A DNA stretch of 15,246 nucleotides from assembly GCA_900548195.1 (NCBI GenBank), contig URJQ01000074.1, positions 1-15,246 of the forward strand. Direction: 5' to 3'. The position numbers and the translations under genes were made by a program. The notes below the pieces were generated by a model. It saw nothing but the letters and a program-made list of their open reading frames with translations. It was not told the origin of the DNA and did not search any database. This DNA comes from an uncultured Prevotella sp. GTDB taxonomy: Bacteria; Bacteroidota; Bacteroidia; Bacteroidales; Bacteroidaceae. Of this stretch, positions 15,202-15,246 are shown in pieces (the first letter of the stretch is position 1; each line of letters opens with the position of its first letter).

Positions 15202-15246
15202 TGTCCAGTTAGATGTTCCGGAAAACAGAAGCTGAAATCACCCGTT
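15202..15246. mobile_element. Possible insertion-sequence end at the window edge
   Basis: The licD homology stops abruptly just left of this stretch, which starts TGTCCAGTTAGATGTTCC and continues off the window. An element beginning TGTCC would fit the ends of several IS families, but I see only 45 bases, no transposase and no target duplication. The call rests mainly on the truncated neighbour. Confidence 0.3.

Overview
The window looks like chromosome of a Bacteroidales bacterium, most probably a member of the Prevotellaceae. Evidence: two good -7 boxes of the Bacteroidetes type (TAnnTTTG followed by CAC, at 147-154 and 1799-1806), gene starts without clear Shine-Dalgarno sequences behind A/C-rich leaders, a class 3 fructose-1,6-bisphosphatase, a secreted GH29 fucosidase, and Bacteroides-like His and Lys enzymes. 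The family assignment is an inference from protein style, not a database result.

Layout, left to right. Positions 1-90: end of an upstream unit closed by a strong terminator. 197-1552: secreted alpha-L-fucosidase with its own promoter. 1553-1845: spacer with 16-bp tandem repeats in inverted orientation, then a promoter. 1846-4829: histidine genes hisH-hisA-hisF-hisI-hisE, covering the middle of the pathway (the HisH/HisF synthase, the HisA isomerase, and HisE and HisI for the early PR-ATP steps). HisI and HisE are separate proteins here. 4904-8381: an FtsE-type ABC ATPase, then aspartokinase (lysC) and diaminopimelate decarboxylase (lysA), the first and last enzymes of the DAP/lysine route; both lys genes are preceded by leaders that can fold. 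8552-10887: a translationally coupled pair, a membrane-anchored GT2-like glycosyltransferase and a protein with a GT4-like N-terminal half joined to an unrecognised C-terminal half. 11006-13003: class 3 fructose-1,6-bisphosphatase (gluconeogenesis). 13115-13149: a 14-bp perfect hairpin terminator between converging units.

From 13148 to the right edge everything readable is on the minus strand and looks like an eroded surface-polysaccharide locus. Reading in the direction of transcription (right to left) there is a short stretch that may be an insertion-sequence end, the 3' end of a licD-like gene, a frameshifted hydrophobic protein start, the 3' end of a hexapeptide acetyltransferase, one intact GT4 glycosyltransferase, and a frameshifted 3' fragment of a second GT4. 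Only one gene of the set survives whole.

The left 13 kb is mostly ordinary housekeeping. The points most worth a second look are the HisI/HisE split, the hybrid GT4-like protein, the foldable lysC and lysA leaders, the inverted minisatellite, and the gene graveyard at the right edge.
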